DNA of 64,000 bases from Symbiodinium natans. Lineage: Eukaryota > Sar > Dinophyceae > Suessiales > Symbiodiniaceae. The position numbers were made by a program, and so were the translations under genes. The DNA is taken from positions 18,501-82,500 of the forward strand of contig CAJNDS010000687.1 in assembly GCA_905221605.1 (NCBI GenBank), written 5' to 3'. The notes below the pieces were generated by a model. That model did not search any database. It was given only the letters and a program-made list of their open reading frames with translations, and was not told the origin of the DNA. The number at the start of each line of letters is the position of its first letter. The first letter of the stretch is position 1. Shown here piece by piece: positions 21,234 through 29,590 of the stretch.

Positions 21234-21447
21234 TCAAGGGACGACTCTCGCGCATGCTAAGCGCATGGCATGCCAGACAGCCCAAGCGATGTTCAGGAAG
21301 TAGAACCACTTCACCTTCTTCACGTAATTCACTTTGACGTCTTCTCCGGCGCCATGCTTGACATCCTGAACAATCGAAGCTTGCTTCTATCCAGAGGAAA
21401 TGTTGCGTGCCGGGGCTGTGGCCAGATGCGCCAAGTAGTTCTGGATC
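21234..21447 (-). CDS. Exon-like frame with an in-frame TAG
   Basis: After acceptor ATCGCTTTGCAG the frame reads IQNYLAHLATAPARNISSG, then TAG at 21,387-21,389, then continues in the same frame KQASIVQDVKHGAGEDVKVN and a hydrophobic, aromatic stretch including WFYFLNIAWAVW, ending in TGA. Codon bias persists after the TAG. It could be two exons (second acceptor CGATTGTTCAG with a GC donor), a decayed gene, or readthrough. Confidence 0.5.
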
Positions 21448-21798
21448 CTGCAAAGCGATGACGCACAGGAGCGCATCTCCCTTTATACGGATGTGCTCGG
21501 TACTTTCATCGGACGCCATGGACGTCGTAAGTCGCAGGCATTGGCAGGCCCACAAGAACGCCTGCAAGAGCTGACATTTTGAAAGCGGCAGCCCTGTGTC
21601 GAGATTGACGTGGATAGAGTTGCTGCGATGAGGCCTTACGCCTTACGCCTTCTTGCTGAAGGTATTGCCTCTTACCTGCAACCCGAAGTCCTAAACCCTA
21701 AACCCCTAGACCCTAAACCTTTGGTCAAGACCATGCTGGAGTATCAATTGTTTGTTTGGCTGCGGCTACGGGGGTGTTGAAATGGTCCTAAACCACAC

Positions 21799-21940
21799 CG
21801 CAGCACCTTTGGTCCTGCCTTTAATCTGCGACTTTGCCACCGACTCGGGCGACAAATGCTCGCCCTCTTGCACCGGGGAGTGCTTGAGATGGTTCGCCTC
21901 AATCCGGAACGCGGACTCGTTCCAAGCCACAAGAAGTTCA
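21799..21940 (-). CDS. Exon, hydrophilic
   Basis: About 47 codons including VAWNESAFRIEANHLKHSPV and EGEHLSPESVAKSQIKGRTK, ending at donor GTGTGG. Very strong GC-ending bias. No AG is visible at the 5' edge, which abuts a family 3 element, so the acceptor is unresolved. Confidence 0.65.
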
Positions 21941-21944
21941 AGGG

Positions 21945-22067
21945 AAGTTGCATGGTCCCGTAACTTTCATGTGGTCATATGGTCCCCTAACGTCCCCTAC
22001 CTTCCTGAAAGGGTTCTGAGGGCCCTTGGGCTTTGTAGGGCCCATAAAGGACCCTGTGACTACCCTG
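21945..22067. mobile_element. Family 3 element (reverse orientation)
   Basis: CATGGTCCCGTAACTTTCAT at the left and CCCTGTGACTACCCT at the right, with a GGGCCC core, match the family whose best copy is 58,639-58,779. It fills most of the intron between 22,102 and 21,940. Confidence 0.55.
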
Positions 22068-22101
22068 AGAACAAATCAAAGAATTCTCCTTTGATCGGTA
22101 C

Positions 22102-22222
22102 CTGAGTGCAATTTCCACGTACTCGAAGGGAGATCTACATTGGACATGTTGCTCTCGGCTTTTGCACACTGGGGCGGCCTGGAATCACTGGTCTTGAAGC
22201 CGAATGAACCCCAAAAAGCCGA
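22102..22222 (-). CDS. Exon 4, model C
   Basis: 121 bp, 40 codons plus one base: SAFWGSFGFKTSDSRPPQCA and KAESNMSNVDLPSSTWKLHS. Acceptor CGGGTCTCAG, donor GTACCG. Starts in phase 0, as the exon at 22,521-22,564 requires. Confidence 0.7.
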
Positions 22223-22371
22223 CTGAGACCCGAAGCAATGTGAAGTAGCGTGTTGTGTTGCTTGTATCCCCCAAGAAGGGCACCCGGTAGATACACTCAC
22301 CAATACTTGTAAGGAACCCCAAGTACACTCACCAATAGCAGGAATACCGATCCTGCTTCATATGACAACAG

Positions 22372-22517
22372 AGACCCTAAACCCTAAACCCTAAACCCTA
22401 AACCCTAAACCCTAAACCCTAAACCCTAAACCCTAAACCCTAAACCCTAAACCCTAAACCCTAAACCCTAAACCCTAAACCCTAAACCCTAAACCCTAAA
22501 CCCTAAACCCTAAACCC
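22372..22517 (-). repeat. CCCTAAA array
   Basis: About 20 perfect units. In the sense of model C it lies in the intron between exons 3 and 4. Confidence 0.95.
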
Positions 22518-22520
22518 CAC

Positions 22521-22564
22521 CTCTTCCAGCAGGTAGAGGAACGAGAGGTTGGGATCTTCGAGGC
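22521..22564 (-). CDS. Exon 3, model C
   Basis: 44 bp, two bases plus 14 codons, LEDPNLSFLYLLEE. Acceptor AATGCAGGCAG, donor GTGGGG. All codons end in G or C. Leucine-rich, probably helical. Confidence 0.65.
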
Positions 22565-22796
22565 CTGCCTGCATTGTGGTTCAGGGCTTGGCGGGTTTTG
22601 AATTTGGGGTTTAGGGCTTAGGGTTTAGGGTTAAGGGTTAAGGGTTAAGGGTTTTGGGTTTAGGGTTTAGGGTTTAGGGTTTAGGGTTTAGGGCTTAGGG
22701 CTTAGGGCTTAGGGTTTGTAGAACTTGGCGTTCGAGGGTGCGCTTCCCTAAACCCCAAAACCCTAAACCCTTTAGGGTTCTGCCTGTGAGTATTGC

Positions 22797-22881
22797 AGGA
22801 ATCGTGCTCGGCCCCTTGCTTTCCGGCCTCAGTGAGGGCCAGCAGGTCCAGCATCTCAGACACATCAGTGGTCTCCCACAC
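22797..22881 (-). CDS. Exon 2, model C
   Basis: 85 bp, 28 codons plus one base: VWETTDVSEMLDLLALTEAG and KQGAEHDS. Acceptor GGTGTCGAG; the phase-compatible donor is GCAATA (a GC donor, known to be common in dinoflagellates). Confidence 0.65.
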
Positions 22882-22994
22882 CTCGACACCATTAGGGTTT
22901 AGGGTTTAGGGTTTAGGGTTTAGGGTTTAGGGTTTAGGGTTTAGGGTTTAGGGTTTAGGATTTAGGGTTTAGGGTTTAGGGCTGCGGATTTCAC

Positions 22995-23085
22995 AATGGT
23001 TCCTAGCGACCCGTCATCTTGCAGCAGAAACACCCAGTCATCTTCGGCGCCTTGCTTGCAGGCTGGTGGGTAGTTGAAACCAGGG
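22995..23085 (-). CDS. Exon 1 (visible), model C
   Basis: 91 bp, one base plus 30 codons: PGFNYPPACKQGAEDDWVFL and LQDDGSLGTI. Acceptor CAGATAG, donor GTGAAA. KQGAE recurs in the next exon, so the two may be related segments. Confidence 0.7.
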
Positions 23086-23203
23086 CTATCTGATCTGTAC
23101 CTAAGCTAACCTTAGGGCTTAGGGTTTAGAACTTAGGATTTAGGATTTAGGGTTTAGGGTTTAGGATTTAGGGTTTAGGGTATGATAGGGTGCCTTACTT
23201 ACC

Positions 23204-23322
23204 TTGGTAGCCCGGGAACAACATGATAAGACGGGAACCCGGGCAACCTTTTTGGGGTTGGTTACTTGACAAGGGCACCCAGAACCAAAAATGGGCAAAA
23301 GGGCACCACTTGGGCGACCAAG
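23204..23322. mobile_element. Family 6 element
   Basis: Ends CTTGGTAGCCCGGGAACAAC and CCACTTGGGCGACCAAG, inverted at the termini, with a core GGTTACTTGACAAGGGCACC shared with 26,500-26,617 and 63,040-63,130. Confidence 0.6.
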
Positions 23323-23422
23323 CAAGACTGTGTTGACAACGACCCATGAACGTTCGAAGCCTAAACCCTAAACCCTAAACCCTAAACCCTAAACCCTAAA
23401 CCCTGGACCCTAAATCCTCAAC

Positions 23423-23459
23423 CCGCAATGCGTCGATCCAGGCTTGCACTTTGGGAGCC
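23423..23459 (-). CDS. Micro-exon
   Basis: 37 bp, one base plus 12 codons APKVQAWIDALR, between acceptor AACCCACCAG and donor GTTGAG. Its codon bias is complete, but its phase does not match 23,663-23,699 directly. Confidence 0.5.
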
Positions 23460-23662
23460 CTGGTGGGTTCAGGAAGTTTAGGGCGCGTAGGGCGATGAGA
23501 GTTTGGGGGTTTAGGGTTTAGGAAGTTTGGGGTTTAGGGTGTTGGGAGTTTTAAGGTTTAGGGTTTAGGGTTTAGGGAGTGTGGGGTTTAGGGTTTAGGG
23601 AGTTTGGGGTTTAGGGCTTAGGAAGTATAGGGAGTTTGGGCTTAAGGGATCGGGATCATCAC

Positions 23663-23699
23663 CAGCCATGAGCGAGCTGCTCGACGGATCGACGCCCAC
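23663..23699 (-). CDS. Micro-exon
   Basis: 37 bp, VGVDPSSSSLMA plus one base, acceptor CATGCGCAG, donor GTGATG. Confidence 0.5.
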
Positions 23700-23834
23700 C
23701 TGCGCATGACTCCCCAACTACAATAGGGGCCCTAATAATTAGGACAGGGTTGTTGGGGGGGGGGGGGGTTTTAACGACCCTGTGCATCTTTTCTAGTGCA
23801 GGCCACTGGGGTTTAGGGTTTAGGGTTTATGGTT

Positions 23835-23945
23835 TTGGGGGCTATAGGGGCCTTAACAAATAGAATAATTAGGGTTTTGGGGGGGTCAGTATAGTACTTT
23901 TATTATAAAGGGACCACAAGGGAACACAATTAGTAATTATTCCGA
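23835..23945. mobile_element. Family 5 element
   Basis: AGGGGCCTTAACAAATAGAA, a GGGGGGTCAGTATAGTA hinge and TTTATTATAAAGGGACCACA. A related half-copy is at 23,722-23,775. Confidence 0.55.
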
Positions 23946-24099
23946 GCCCTTTCTCATCTGGGCGTTGTCCCTGTGAGGGGTTCCTTTTTAGATATGGGGA
24001 CCCCGGATTTAGAACAGGGCACTTGCATGCGTCTGCAAACTTCAAACCCTAAACCCTACACCCTACACCCTACACCCTGGCCCTAAACCCTACCCCCAG

Positions 24100-24213
24100 G
24101 GAAGCACTTTCCAAAGCCATCACCAAGTCGACAGCCCGGCTCTGGCCGGATATAGACAACGAAGCAACCCTGTGCAGAAACCTGCCACTGACGGATTCAC
24201 GGGCTTTCGGCTC
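24100..24213 (+). CDS. Exon, plus strand
   Basis: About 38 codons, including SKAITKSTARLWPDIDNEAT, after acceptor TACCCCCAG. Good codon bias; the opposite strand is poor. A GC donor near 24,205 is possible. Confidence 0.55.
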
Positions 24214-24318
24214 CCTAAACCCTAAACCCTAGCTAGACCCTAAACCCTAAACCCTAGCTAGACCCTAAACCCTAAACCCTAAACCCTAAACCGAAAACCC
24301 GAAACCCTAAAACAAAAC

Positions 24319-24433
24319 CATCAACAAATCTCCGGCCTCCCGCAGCTGAGCGCCCATGGCCGCTGCCGCGGCCTTGGCCACGTGATCGCACCGGCAAGAC
24401 TGGGGCCTGCAGGGCGGCGGCTTCGCACAGATC
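24319..24433 (-). CDS. Exon
   Basis: Codons PPPCRPQSCRCDHVAKAAAA and AMGAQLREAGDLLM, after acceptor ACTGGTAAG; donor GTTTTG. Four cysteines then an alanine-rich helix. Confidence 0.6.
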
Positions 24434-24500
24434 TTACCAGTACTTCGAATTACCCTAAACCCTAAACCCCAAACCCTAAACCCTAAACCCTAAACCCTAG

Positions 24501-24845
24501 ACCCTAAGCGCGTATGAAGGCCTCTTTGGCCTTTCCGGGTTTTCTTTAGAATCTTTAGACTTGGGTCGAGGGGCTTAGGATTTTCGGGTTTTTAGGGTTT
24601 TTAGGGTTTAGGGTTTAGGGCTGAGGGGGAAAAGAAAGAGGGATGATGGGTCCTTTTTGTTCAAGCCCCATCATCCCTCTTTCTTTTCCCCCTCAGCCCT
24701 AAACCCTAAAAACCCTAAAAACCCTAAAAACCCTAAAAACCCTAAAAACCCTAAAAACCCTAAAATCCTAAGCCCCTCGACCCAAGTCTAAAGATTCTAA
24801 AGAAAACCCGGAAAGGCCAAAGAGGCCTTCATACGCGCTTAGGGT
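24501..24845. repeat. Large inverted repeat with telomere-like arms
   Basis: The left arm (24,501-24,650) is repeated inverted at 24,667-24,845 around a 16-base spacer. Outer ends ACCCTAAGCGCG and CGCGCTTAGGGT match exactly. The right arm is longer because CCCTAAAAA has expanded to several units where the left arm has two. It lies beside the exon at 24,846-24,945. Confidence 0.9.
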
Positions 24846-24945
24846 TGACGCCTCGATGGGCCTAAGGCCAACATCGCACCCCGGCCTTTTCGCCTCCTCT
24901 GCGGGGCGCTTGACCCGCTCTTCGGCGCTGGCGAAAACCTCGCAT
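24846..24945 (-). CDS. Exon, charged helix
   Basis: Codons VFASAEERVKRPAEEAKRPG and CDVGLRPIEAS after acceptor CGCATGCGAG. Strong codon bias. Its 3' edge meets the right end of the large inverted repeat, where the CCCTAAGC junction hides the donor. Confidence 0.6.
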
Positions 24946-25412
24946 GCGGGCGCTCGGAGCCATAAACCTTAAACCCTAAACGCCGTAAACCTAAACCCTA
25001 AACCCTAAACCCTAAACCCTAAACCCTAAACCCTAAACCCTAAACCCTAAACCCTAAACCCTAAACCGATAAACCAAAAATGCCCTAAACCCTGCTTTGG
25101 GTCAGGACTTGACTCCGAAACAGCCTCATCTTAAAACCCTTAGTACCTGAAGATGAAAACCCTAAAGCCCTAAATCCCTAAAACCCTTGATTCGAAAACA
25201 TCTAAAACACATTGCGGGAAAACACAACTTTCAAACCTAAACCCCAACACCGTAAAGCCGAAAGCCTTAAACCCCCAAAGCCCACACCCCTAAGCCCTCA
25301 GCCCGAAGCCCCCGCGTCAGCAAAGGGGGTCTACGGGGAGGCCGGACCATGTAAACCCTAAACCCTAAACCCTAAACCCTAAACCCTGAACCCTGAACCC
25401 TGAACCCTAAAC

Positions 25413-25526
25413 CCATCAGTCCAAAAGCCCAGGTTTTAGCCTTTAACTCATCGAACGCGAGTGGCTCCTTGGTCTTCAGGGGTCTCCCCATCCCTCTGCA
25501 GCATGGACCAAAGCCTGGTTGCAGAG
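25413..25526 (-). CDS. Exon
   Basis: 114 bp, two bases, 37 codons and one base: GFGPCCRGMGRPLKTKEPLA, then FDELKAKTWAFGLM. The acceptor GCCGAAAGAG follows a C-run in sense; donor GTTTAG at the block edge. Confidence 0.65.
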
Positions 25527-26023
25527 CTCTTTCGGCGGGGGGGGGGGGGGGGGGTGTATGGGTTTAGGGGTTAGGGTGCAGCCTTTGGGGCCTTTGGAGC
25601 CTTTAGGGCCTTTTTGGATCCAGGCACACTGCAAAGAACTCTAGATTGGGGTCCCGGTTTGGGTCCTACGTACGGTACAGGTACGGTACGGCACCCTTAA
25701 AAGGACCCTGTTCTAGAGAACAGCCCACATGCGCTGCGAGGGCACCGGCAAATTTCCTGAATCGTTGGGACCCCCGTTGGGAACCCATAGTGCAATCGCT
25801 GATTTCTCGGGGAAAGTTGTTATATTGTTTTTTCTTTATGTATATGTAAAGGAGGACGGGTTCCGGACACCAAAGAAAACTACATACGAAGGCTCGCAAG
25901 CAGGCCGTCCAAAAAGTGAGAACGCTGGAAAAAACAAAGGCCACATAAGGGCGGGTACCACATACATGTATTTACACATATAGATGTGAAGAGAGAGGGA
26001 GAGTGAGAGGAATGTACATCTTA

Positions 26024-26177
26024 TCAAATAAGATTTAAGATCGATGTCGAATCGATGTCAACGTGGAGGTGGGAAGGCTTCCACAACCCGAGCCTCTCCA
26101 GCTCTGGAGGAATTTCTGGGTTGGACAAGTCCACACCGGTCTTCTGCACGTAGTCCTGCCACATCGGCATAGGCACC
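26024..26177 (-). CDS. Model A, exon 7 (terminal)
   Basis: 154 bp, one base, 50 codons and TGA, starting VPMPMWQDYVQKTGVDLSNP and ending DSTSILNLI. Acceptor GTAGGGCTTAG. The leading base completes the split codon left by exon 6. All seven exons of model A sum to a multiple of three (223 codons with stop), and all six introns are GT-AG. The product is the C-terminal 222 residues of an unrecognised protein with a cysteine-rich centre. Confidence 0.8.
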
Positions 26178-26400
26178 CTAAGCCCTACACCGAAGGCTTC
26201 TTCTACCTCAGGGGTCAATTAGCAGCTAGTTAGCAGCGTCTTGGCAAAAACTGCTCAAGCTGAGACTTATATACTGATTCTGAGCTTGCTTGCTGAGACC
26301 CCTGAACCACTACACCCTTAACTTAGTTCTTGGCGGAGACTCGGGGAATTAGGTATCCCATGCTCGAACACCTTCGTTTAAGGGATTCCTGATTCACTAC

Positions 26401-26470
26401 TGATCCAGAAATTCCCGGCTGAGAACCAGCAAGTAAACCCATGCAGTGTCCTGGAATAAGTCGACTAAGG
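26401..26470 (-). CDS. Model A, exon 6
   Basis: 70 bp: LVDLFQDTAWVYLLVLSREF and LD with two bases on each side. Pyrimidine-rich acceptor TTTCTTTGTGCAAG, donor GTAGTG. An upstream AG at 26,500 (the end of a family 6 element) gives a longer in-frame alternative. The donor overlaps a TAG, so failure to splice would truncate the protein. Confidence 0.75.
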
Positions 26471-26499
26471 CTTGCACAAAGAAATGTTCCCTCGGGTTC

Positions 26500-26617
26500 C
26501 TTGGTAGCGCAGTGACGATATTGTGATAGGGCGGTACCCTTCTTTGATGGTTGGGTACTTTATAAGGGAACCCAGAACCAAAATAACGACAAAAGGGGCA
26601 CCATTGGCTGCCCAAGG
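26500..26617. mobile_element. Family 6 element inside an intron of model A
   Basis: Termini CTTGGTAGC and GCTGCCCAAG are inverted and flanked by a 4-base direct repeat GTTC, a likely target duplication. In gene sense the element ends CTACCAAG, an AG acceptor. It makes up about three quarters of intron 5 (26,471-26,628). Confidence 0.7.
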
Positions 26618-26628
26618 TTCGTGGGAAC

Positions 26629-26699
26629 TTGAGACAGGAGCTCGAGGGTTCGCGAGACCACCGGCGGCCACGACACGTTGGTGTTCCACTTCAATGGCC
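26629..26699 (-). CDS. Model A, exon 5
   Basis: 71 bp: AIEVEHQRVVAAGGLANPRA and PVS, with one base at each end. Acceptor GGTGCACCCTAAA... ends ACCCAG; donor GTTCCC. Phases fit both neighbours. Confidence 0.75.
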
Positions 26700-26727
26700 C
26701 TGGGTGCTAGGGTTTAGGGTTTAGGGT

Positions 26728-26759
<32 letters not shown>

Positions 26760-26864
26760 GGTTTAGGGTTTTGGGTTTAGGGTGCAGGGTGGACCAGCCC
26801 ACTACTCACTTCCATAGTGTGGCTCTAGCCCCCCCAGTCTTTGGCTTTTTGACATCCCTCACAC

Positions 26865-27046
26865 AAACATAAGCAGAATCGCAGGTAAGTCGTACACTCA
26901 GGATACATCTCCACCACGGCAAAACGGTGGCCACACCCGGAGCTTTGACAAGAATCGTGTAGACGGCCCAATCTTAACACAGAACCCTCTCCTCCAGCAA
27001 CTGTTACTTCACATGGATGGCACTTGCAGCATGAAGTCAGGGAGAC
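26865..27046 (-). CDS. Model A, exon 4, cysteine-rich
   Basis: 182 bp, 60 codons plus two bases. Eleven cysteines: an early CCKCHPC cluster, then DSCQSSGCGHRF, then PEC and a final CLC. The spacing suggests metal binding or disulphides but matches no finger I can name. Acceptor ATCGCGCAG, donor GTGTGA. A frame without splicing would continue to a TAG at 26,825. Confidence 0.75.
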
Positions 27047-27061
27047 CTGCGCGATTTATTG

Positions 27062-27205
27062 CTTAGGGTTTAGGGTTTAGGGTTTAGGGTTTAGGGTTTA
27101 GGGTTTAGGGGTTAGGGGTTAGGGTTTAGGGTTTAGGGTTTAGGGTTTAGGGTTTAGGGTTTAGGGTTTAGGGTTTAGGGTTTAGGGCTTAGGGTTTAGG
27201 GATTG
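27062..27205 (+). repeat. TTTAGGG array in intron 3 of model A
   Basis: About 20 units with two TTAGGGG variants. In gene sense it is CCCTAAA near the 3' end of the intron, close to the GCGCAG acceptor. Confidence 0.95.
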
Positions 27206-27443
27206 CCATGGCTTTACGTTCTCTGTTTCAGCTTCCCAAAAGGTATACTAAATGCGCGAATCATCCCGAAAACCATGTTCCAACTTTCTGGAGTTTACTG
27301 CAACTTACTTCTCCAATACCCAAGGAGGAAAAGGGTTAAACTGTACTATTCCTACTAAACAAAGAAACCCAAAAAGTTTAACGTTCAGCTGTTGGAGAAG
27401 TACGGCAATGCTTTGTACGAAGAACCGAAGGAAGCCAAACTAC

Positions 27444-27500
27444 CTCTGTCTCGGCGTCATCCTTTGCAACCTTGCGCTTCTCAACGAAACGCCCTGGCAC
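27444..27500 (-). CDS. Model A, exon 3
   Basis: 57 bp, 19 codons, VPGRFVEKRKVAKDDAETE, phase 0-0. Acceptor TTGGTTCAAG, donor GTAGTT. A partial tandem copy of its 5' edge and acceptor lies at 27,519-27,552. The plus strand is also open here, but the minus phases join on both sides. Confidence 0.75.
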
Positions 27501-27551
27501 CTTGAACCAAGCCTAAACCCTTCTCAACGGCACGCCCTGGCACCTTGAATG

Positions 27552-27675
27552 AAGCCTAAACCCTAAACCCTAAACCCTAAACCCTCAACCCTAAACCCTA
27601 AACCCTAAACCCTAAACCCTAATCCCTAAACCCTAAACCCTAAACCCTAAACCCTAAACCCTAAACCCTAAACCC
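27552..27675 (-). repeat. CCCTAAA array in intron 2 of model A
   Basis: About 17 units. In gene sense TTTAGGG fills most of the intron between 27,687 and 27,501. Confidence 0.95.
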
Positions 27676-27687
27676 GAACACTGCAAC

Positions 27688-27756
27688 CAGGTTGCGACTG
27701 TCCCGAATGTGTTTGTATCGGAGCTCGCAGTCGGCCGATGTTGTCGCCACAATGGC
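27688..27756 (-). CDS. Model A, exon 2
   Basis: 69 bp, 23 codons, AIVATTSADCELRYKHIRDS and RNL, phase 0-0. Acceptor AACCCTGTAG, donor GTTGCA. Confidence 0.8.
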
Positions 27757-27810
27757 CTACAGGGTTTAGGGTTTAGGGTTTAGGGTTAGACATTGTGAGC
27801 GGGGAAAAAC
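27757..27810 (-). other. 54-base intron with CCCTAAA next to the acceptor
   Basis: Starts GTTTTTCCCC and ends CCCTAAACCCTGTAG with four CCCTAAA copies in its last 28 bases. Phase-0 exons lie on both sides. Confidence 0.75.
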
Positions 27811-27876
27811 CTGCAGGAAGAGAAGTCCCACTCTCGCGATCTCCGCATCTACGCGAAGCCAAGCATGTGCAGCGTG
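27811..27876 (-). CDS. Model A, exon 1 (first visible)
   Basis: 66 bp, 22 codons, HAAHAWLRVDAEIARVGLLF and LQ, phase 0-0. Acceptor CATGATTTGAG, donor GTTTTT. No start codon; earlier exons must lie upstream. Confidence 0.75.
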
Positions 27877-28047
27877 CTCAAATCATGAATTCAGGGGTAT
27901 AAGTATAAGGAGGGACCCCTAGAAGGGACCCTTATATAAGGGTAGCCCCTGTATACCTAAGTAGCCCCTCAATAACCCCTAAACCCTAAACCCTAAACCC
28001 TAAACCCTAAACCCTAAACCCTAAACCCTAAACCCTAAGCCCCTCAA

Positions 28048-28154
28048 TCACCCCTAAGAAACGCAAGCCACATCAGCGCCTTCCGGATGAGCGAGCTGAG
28101 GCCTTTATCGACAAGAGCCGAGCTCTCATCCTCACGCGCCATGAGCTGAACGGA
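28048..28154 (-). CDS. Exon (strand probably minus)
   Basis: After acceptor GACTCCGTTCAG, codons LMAREDESSALVDKGLSSLI and RKALMWLAFL. The plus strand has an open frame ending at a GTACTT donor. Codon bias and the neighbouring genes favour minus. Confidence 0.5.
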
Positions 28155-28400
28155 GTCGCATGTCAAATGGGAAAAAGGTACTTTGGCAGGGTTAGGGCCT
28201 TTAGGGCTTTTAGGGCGTTTGGGGTGTCGAATTTGGTATATTCGGGAATTCCTTGGAGACCAAATTAACCCCTAACAGTCTTATTTATGGTTCATATACC
28301 TTGAGAGGAACCTAGTAGTACAGGGTATATGACCCCGATTTTGGGGTTCATTTGGTCCCTAAGGTTAGGTACATCCCATAATTTCAAGAAAGTTGTTTAC

Positions 28401-28487
28401 GCGCTTCGAAGATGCAGACTACTGAAGGTGAGCCAAAACCACGTTCAGGTGTGCGCTTCAGAGCCATGGGGTAAGCCCTTGGAGAGC
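28401..28487 (-). CDS. Exon with both splice sites
   Basis: 87 bp, two bases, 28 codons and one base: YPMALKRTPERGFGSPSVVC and IFEA. Acceptor CTTTTTCACAG, donor GTAAAC. Probably upstream in model A or the end of model B; the phase link is not resolved. Confidence 0.7.
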
Positions 28488-28589
28488 CTGTGAAAAAGAC
28501 CCCGACACAAGATCCACGTAATTGCCGGGTTAATTGCCATGGGTCCCCTAAACCCTAAACCCTAAACCCCATAGGGGGCTGAGGTTTAC

Positions 28590-28669
28590 TGATCCAGGCG
28601 CAATCTGGTTCCCATTCTCTGCAGCGCCAGAGACCAGGAGGTCAGCGAAGTGTGTGAACAGGCTTTGCC
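28590..28669 (-). CDS. Exon with both splice sites
   Basis: 80 bp: QSLFTHFADLLVSGAAENGN and QIAPGS after acceptor CCTCTGTCAG; donor GTAAAC. A second frame is also open. Unrecognised. Confidence 0.65.
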
Positions 28670-28936
28670 CTGACAGAGGAGCGCCCTAACTTAGCCGGTG
28701 CTGAGTGGGGAATGAGGTGCCCTATATCATCCCTTAACGGGAAAGATAAGAGGACGTGAGGATAGTTCCGAGGGAGCTGGTCTTGCAAGCAATGACTGCG
28801 CGATGGAAGCGCCTCAACCCCGCTTCAAAAACCTAAACCCTAAACCCCGTAAACCCTAAACCCTACACCGGACCCTAAACCCTAAACCCTAAACCCTAAA
28901 CCCTAAACCCTTAACCCTTAACCCTAAACCCTAAAC

Positions 28937-29016
28937 CCTCATAAGCCGTGCCAGGGTGCGATAGAGCCAGAGCTCCCTCTTCTTCTCTGGCGGGTCCGAC
29001 TTCTTCCTGTCACGGG
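28937..29016 (-). CDS. Model B, exon 4
   Basis: 80 bp, two bases plus 26 codons: RDRKKSDPPEKKRELWLYRT and LARLMR. Acceptor GCGCATCAG, donor GTTTAG of the CCCTAAA block. Joins in phase to exon 3 across a 60-base intron (GTGTGG...GCATCAG). Strongly basic helix. Confidence 0.8.
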
Positions 29017-29076
29017 CTGATGCGCACCCCTAGGCGCTTCTAGGCTCAACGCACTCCCCACATCTTGTCCCCACAC

Positions 29077-29235
29077 CTGTGCCGCAATCTGAGGTAAGTG
29101 AATCTTCAGGCTGAGCGCCCGGCGTGCAGAAGGGGTTCTTCCCATCCTCGTGCTCGAAGGCCCAGGTCAGCATATCACTCGTCAGACCTTCCTGCCCGAA
29201 GTCCATGACGCCCTTCACGAGGGGCCAGATCAAGC
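29077..29235 (-). CDS. Model B, exon 3
   Basis: 159 bp, 52 codons: LIWPLVKGVMDFGQEGLTSD, then MLTWAFEHEDGKNPFCTPGA and on. Nearly all codons end in G or C. Acceptor TTGTGAGAG, donor GTGTGG. Phase-compatible on both sides. Family not recognised. Confidence 0.8.
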
Positions 29236-29417
29236 CTCTCACAAGCTAAGGTCCTAGGTTCACCCTAAGCCAGGGCTATATCGCAACTTGAACAGCAACA
29301 AGCCCTAAAAGCCCTGCTTAAGGTTTCGGGTTTAGAGTCCAGGGTAACCCTACACCCTAACCCTAAACCCTAAACCCTAACCCCTAACCCCTAAACCCTA
29401 AACCCTAAACCCTACAC

Positions 29418-29510
29418 CAGAGCCTGCTGCCTCGTCCCTCACAAGCCTGGTTGCAGCCGGGATGCGGCGACGGAGGCTGGAATCCATTGTGGCCTGGCCC
29501 GCCTTGGCTT
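29418..29510 (-). CDS. Model B, exon 2
   Basis: 93 bp, 30 codons: AKAGQATMDSSLRRRIPAAT and RLVRDEAAGS. Acceptor AGCCCTTCAG, donor GTGTAG. Confidence 0.8.
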
Positions 29511-29517
29511 CTGAAGG

Positions 29518-29590
29518 GCTTAGGGTTTAGGGTTTAGGGTTTAGGGTTTAGGGTTTAGGGTTTAGGGTTTAGGGTTTAGGGTTTAGGGTT
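29518..29590 (+). repeat. TTTAGGG array, model B intron 1
   Basis: About ten units. In gene sense CCCTAAA lies eight bases upstream of the CTTCAG acceptor. Confidence 0.95.

Noticed and set aside
27389-27505. Plus-strand terminal exon reading LLEKYGNALYEEPKEA
   Set aside because: Antisense to model A exon 3, which joins in phase on both sides; shows that open, natural-looking antisense frames are common here.
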